Assembly: GCA_002295325.1 (NCBI GenBank)
Contig: DBGA01000053.1
Span: forward strand, 4,155 to 12,936
From: Ruminococcaceae bacterium UBA866
GTDB lineage: Bacteria; Bacillota; Clostridia; Oscillospirales; Ruminococcaceae
Length of the DNA: 8,782 nucleotides
Direction: 5' to 3'
The notes below the pieces were generated by a model. That model was not told the DNA's origin. It worked only from the letters and a program-made list of their open reading frames with translations, and did not search any database. Positions 6,467 to 8,782 of this stretch are shown here, in pieces (within the stretch, counting starts at the first letter, position 1; every line of letters starts with the position of its first letter). Position numbers and translations under genes: made by a program.

Positions 6467-8129
6467 ATTTCATACCTCCCATTTTTTGATTTTCTTCTAT
6501 ACCCATTTCCTCAGCTGTTTTAATAAACCAGTTATCACTGTTCCAAAAGCTAATATAAATATCTCCCATCTCAGTACTAATTTCTCTCTGCTCAAAACCC
6601 TCTGCCCAGCCATCAGACGCCTGTCCAGTTATATTTTCTTTAATCTTTTCAAGCTCCTTTGGAGTCAATTCATCATTTAAAGTAAGAATAGCCACTCCCA
6701 TTAGTTCTCCTTCTACAAGCTCAACAGAAAACACATACTTTGATACTTTTGCATTCACACTGTCATGGTCATCATAATATCTCATCAGACCTCTTTGTTC
6801 TTCTTCTGGAAGATTGTTTTCTTCTATTGCCTCTAGGATTACATCTAGATACTGGGCTACTTCAGCATTTGAAATTTCCTGTGGTTCATTTGCATATTCT
6901 TTATATCCATATTCATTTTCTATATCATATGTTGTTATTTCGAGAGGCATATATAGTTTTAAGTTCTGCAATTCTTCTTTTTCAGGAAATACCATTCCAA
7001 GACTTTCAAATAATAAATTGGCAAGTTTTTGATTATATCCATGGTAAGTGATATATCCTTTCTCTGAAAACGCTCCAAATTCATTTGCCATTTTCTCCTG
7101 TCCATATCTTTTAAAGTCAATGTATTCTTCAAGATTTGAATCATATTCAAAATGTCCCGACTCACAAATCATATATCTTCCATAGTTTTCTACACTATGG
7201 ATACCATCAAATAATTCAAATTCATACATAGAATCTGCTAGTGCAAAGATTTCTTCAACAGTTCGAGGTTTAACATAGTCCATAAGTTTTTCAAAATATT
7301 CTATATCATGGTTGCCTATTTCCTTATAATATTCTGCTAATTTATTTAAGGTATCTATCTTAATTAATGGTGTTGTATCAGCGGAAATGATATTTATTAT
7401 TCTATCTGAAAAGTTATGGATATCAATTGCAACTTCACAATCATGTAAGTAAGGAGTTTCTAATCTCAACAGTGCCTTTTCAATTTCAACATCAGAACAA
7501 GGAAGATAGATAAATTCATTTGTACCTTTTGCTGTCAGCTGTATTGTTGCCACACTTTCTTTCCAATGATATGGTGGAAACTGCTTGCCATTATATATTT
7601 GCTCCGGCACATTTGAATTTATATATAAGACTCCATAAGGAGTAATTCTAGAATTAGGATTGTTTTTTATCACTCCCATAGCAAAAGATTCACCGTCAAG
7701 TTCATCTAATTCTTTTACTGTTGCTGCTTGCTTTTCTGATAGATATATATCTTTGCCTACAGTTTCCAGATTATTAAAATCACTTACAAGGCTATAGCAA
7801 TAAGTATTAAAACTTAGATTGATTAATTCTGCTATTGTCTCAGGATTTTCTGCAAAGGCAGAAGCTAAAAATACTTTTCTTTCCTTTGTGTCGAAACTAT
7901 CCATCCTCTTAAATAGAAAGTTTAGTTCATCGATATTGCACTCTTTACCTTTTAGAACTTCATTGATATCTGGATCATAAACTACTTCTTCAATATAGCA
8001 GTTGGGAGCAATTGAAGTTTCAAGCTCCAGCTGATTATATACATTGGATATTTCACTTTCCCCATAAGGGAAATTAAACATAATTGACTCATCTTCTTTT
8101 CTGTCGATTCTTTTTAATCTAATTAGCAT
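6459..8129 (-). CDS. Large ArdA-like antirestriction protein with two ArdA-type segments
   Basis: This 556-residue acidic, cytosolic protein would act as a DNA mimic: ArdA proteins bind type I restriction-modification enzymes and protect an incoming conjugative element. Residues 64-150 (KECNIDELNFLFKRMDSF, then AELINLSFNTYCYSLV, ETVGKDIYL and LDELDGESFAMG) are the ArdA-like pattern of Clostridia elements. A second copy of the core pattern is at 291-321 (VEEIFALADSMYEFELFDGI, VENYGRYMI). The C-terminal part (about 455-540; SDGWAEGFEQREI and YISFWNSDNWF) is a separate module that I recall from other mobile-element proteins of this group. The protein is about three times longer than plasmid ArdA (about 165-170 residues), so antirestriction is inferred for the family, not proven for this form. 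ATG 8129 follows GGAGG by six bases and lies 14 bases after the preceding stop. The end overlaps the DUF4314 gene by eight bases. Confidence 0.75.
   Translation of the reverse strand: MLIRLKRIDRKEDESIMFNFPYGESEISNVYNQLELETSIAPNCYIEEVVYDPDINEVLKGKECNIDELNFLFKRMDSFDTKERKVFLASAFAENPETIAELINLSFNTYCYSLVSDFNNLETVGKDIYLSEKQAATVKELDELDGESFAMGVIKNNPNSRITPYGVLYINSNVPEQIYNGKQFPPYHWKESVATIQLTAKGTNEFIYLPCSDVEIEKALLRLETPYLHDCEVAIDIHNFSDRIINIISADTTPLIKIDTLNKLAEYYKEIGNHDIEYFEKLMDYVKPRTVEEIFALADSMYEFELFDGIHSVENYGRYMICESGHFEYDSNLEEYIDFKRYGQEKMANEFGAFSEKGYITYHGYNQKLANLLFESLGMVFPEKEELQNLKLYMPLEITTYDIENEYGYKEYANEPQEISNAEVAQYLDVILEAIEENNLPEEEQRGLMRYYDDHDSVNAKVSKYVFSVELVEGELMGVAILTLNDELTPKELEKIKENITGQASDGWAEGFEQREISTEMGDIYISFWNSDNWFIKTAEEMGIEENQKMGGMKFE
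6475..6479 (-). promoter_or_regulatory. Ribosome binding site deciding a TTG start
   Basis: GGAGG lies inside the last codons of the ArdA-like gene, eight bases before TTG 6466. An ATG one base after it is in the upstream gene's frame, so only TTG can start the DUF4314 gene. Confidence 0.7.
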
Positions 8130-8143
8130 ATCTCTCCTCCATC

Positions 8144-8782
8144 CTATTTTTTAATTGAAAATACATTTGCACCATACTTTGCAATTAATGATGCGTTAAT
8201 TATTATCTTAAATGCAGTATCATCAATAAGTTCTTTATCTGCTATTTCACTGATTCTTATATATTCTTTACCTGACCATATAGTTTTTGCTGTTTGGTAA
8301 AGGGCATAGCCTTCTGTACTAATTTTTCTAAGATGTATATTGGAAAAATCAAAGCCATTTAAACAGACCGCATGCTCCGAGATATTCCATAATACTTCAT
8401 CAGCAGTTAGGAGAAATATTACAGCAAGGTAGCTTGGCGATCCATCCTCTATATCAATATCTTGTTTCTGAATTAAATGATAAAATCTTCCCTTGTGGTT
8501 ATGATTTAAAAATAGTTCTCCAGCAAATCTATTACTAAGTAATTTCAATCTTTCTTTTAGAGCATAGTTTTTTATACTTCCAAAGCAATCTCTTATCAGA
8601 TCCGTATATCCAATTTCATCTGCCTCTAGTTTTTCTTTGAAACAAAAGCAGTCATTAGGGTTACCTCTGCTTTTAACCTTTGCTACACAACCATTACAAA
8701 TACTAATTCCTCCTTCACAATTAAAGTGATTATTAATGACTATTCCACTTCTTCTTTGAGGAAAATTAGGTGCCAGCATCAT
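8144..8782 (-). CDS. DUF6075-like protein with N-terminal cysteine cluster (5' end possibly outside window)
   Basis: At least 212 residues are visible. The window ends exactly at an ATG codon, so no binding site can be seen and the true start may be further upstream. Residues about 98-205 (GRFYHLIQKQDID, SPSYLAVIFLLTADEVLW, GYALYQTAKTIWSGKEYIRI, LIAKYGANVF) match the DUF6075 pattern I recall from Clostridia conjugative elements; the function is unknown. The N-terminal part has C22, C29, C32, C45 and C47 (CxxC and CxC spacing), which could bind a metal. It is the first visible gene of the right module, and its stop is 14 bases before the ArdA-like start. No catalytic motif is recognised. Confidence 0.7.
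   Translation of the reverse strand: MMLAPNFPQRRSGIVINNHFNCEGGISICNGCVAKVKSRGNPNDCFCFKEKLEADEIGYTDLIRDCFGSIKNYALKERLKLLSNRFAGELFLNHNHKGRFYHLIQKQDIDIEDGSPSYLAVIFLLTADEVLWNISEHAVCLNGFDFSNIHLRKISTEGYALYQTAKTIWSGKEYIRISEIADKELIDDTAFKIIINASLIAKYGANVFSIKK

Noticed and set aside
6740..7165. Plus-strand and other-frame ORFs inside the ArdA-like gene
   Set aside because: They are shadows of the long coding frame; His- and Leu-rich composition is typical of antisense reading.
1..8782. tRNA, rRNA, CRISPR arrays, insertion sequences, riboswitches
   Set aside because: I read both strands and found no regularly spaced repeats, no cloverleaf or conserved rRNA segments, no transposase motifs and no recognisable riboswitch cores.

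Overview
The window is AT-rich and read entirely from the minus strand. It has strong GGAGG-type ribosome binding sites, frequent 4-8 base gene overlaps and some TTG/GTG starts, which point to a low-GC Gram-positive bacterium, most likely a gut-type Clostridia (Lachnospiraceae-like). This assignment comes from base composition and recalled family distribution, not from a marker gene. Two modules are separated by a short intergenic stretch holding a strong terminator and a promoter.

Right module (8782 down to 5907), mobile-element maintenance genes: a DUF6075-like protein with an N-terminal cysteine cluster (possibly cut by the window edge), a 556-residue ArdA-like antirestriction protein with two ArdA-like segments, a DUF4314 protein and an 87-residue protein carrying one more ArdA-like segment. 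Genes are 14 bases apart or overlap. This set is typical of the accessory part of integrative conjugative elements in Clostridia. No integrase, relaxase or attachment site is in view, so the element assignment is an inference.

Boundary (5906 to 5689): an inverted repeat surrounding the stop codon of the last right-module gene, a perfect 14-bp stem terminator that can act in both directions, a 6-bp-arm dyad, an extended -10 promoter facing left, and a 12-bp-arm imperfect dyad lying over the predicted transcription start.

Left module (5688 to 1), a defence-type operon: a DUF1413 protein, a restriction-endonuclease-fold protein with a C-terminal partner domain, a 159-residue middle component, an SMC/Rad50-like ABC ATPase with a CPLC zinc hook, and, 104 bases further on, a large P-loop ATPase with a C-terminal zinc-ribbon-like region that runs off the left edge. 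The three central genes match an ABC-three component (ABC-3C) conflict system, a class predicted computationally: effector fused to a C-terminal domain, then MC, then ABC ATPase. The DUF1413 leader gene and the zinc-ribbon ATPase are not part of the standard three-gene core and make this an extended version worth examining.

Working model (inference): the ABC ATPase and middle component sense or process a nucleic-acid or nucleoprotein signal and license the nuclease. DUF1413 and the extra ATPase modulate or extend the response. The antirestriction genes protect the carrying element when it enters a new host, while the ABC-3C module protects the host, or the element, against competitors.
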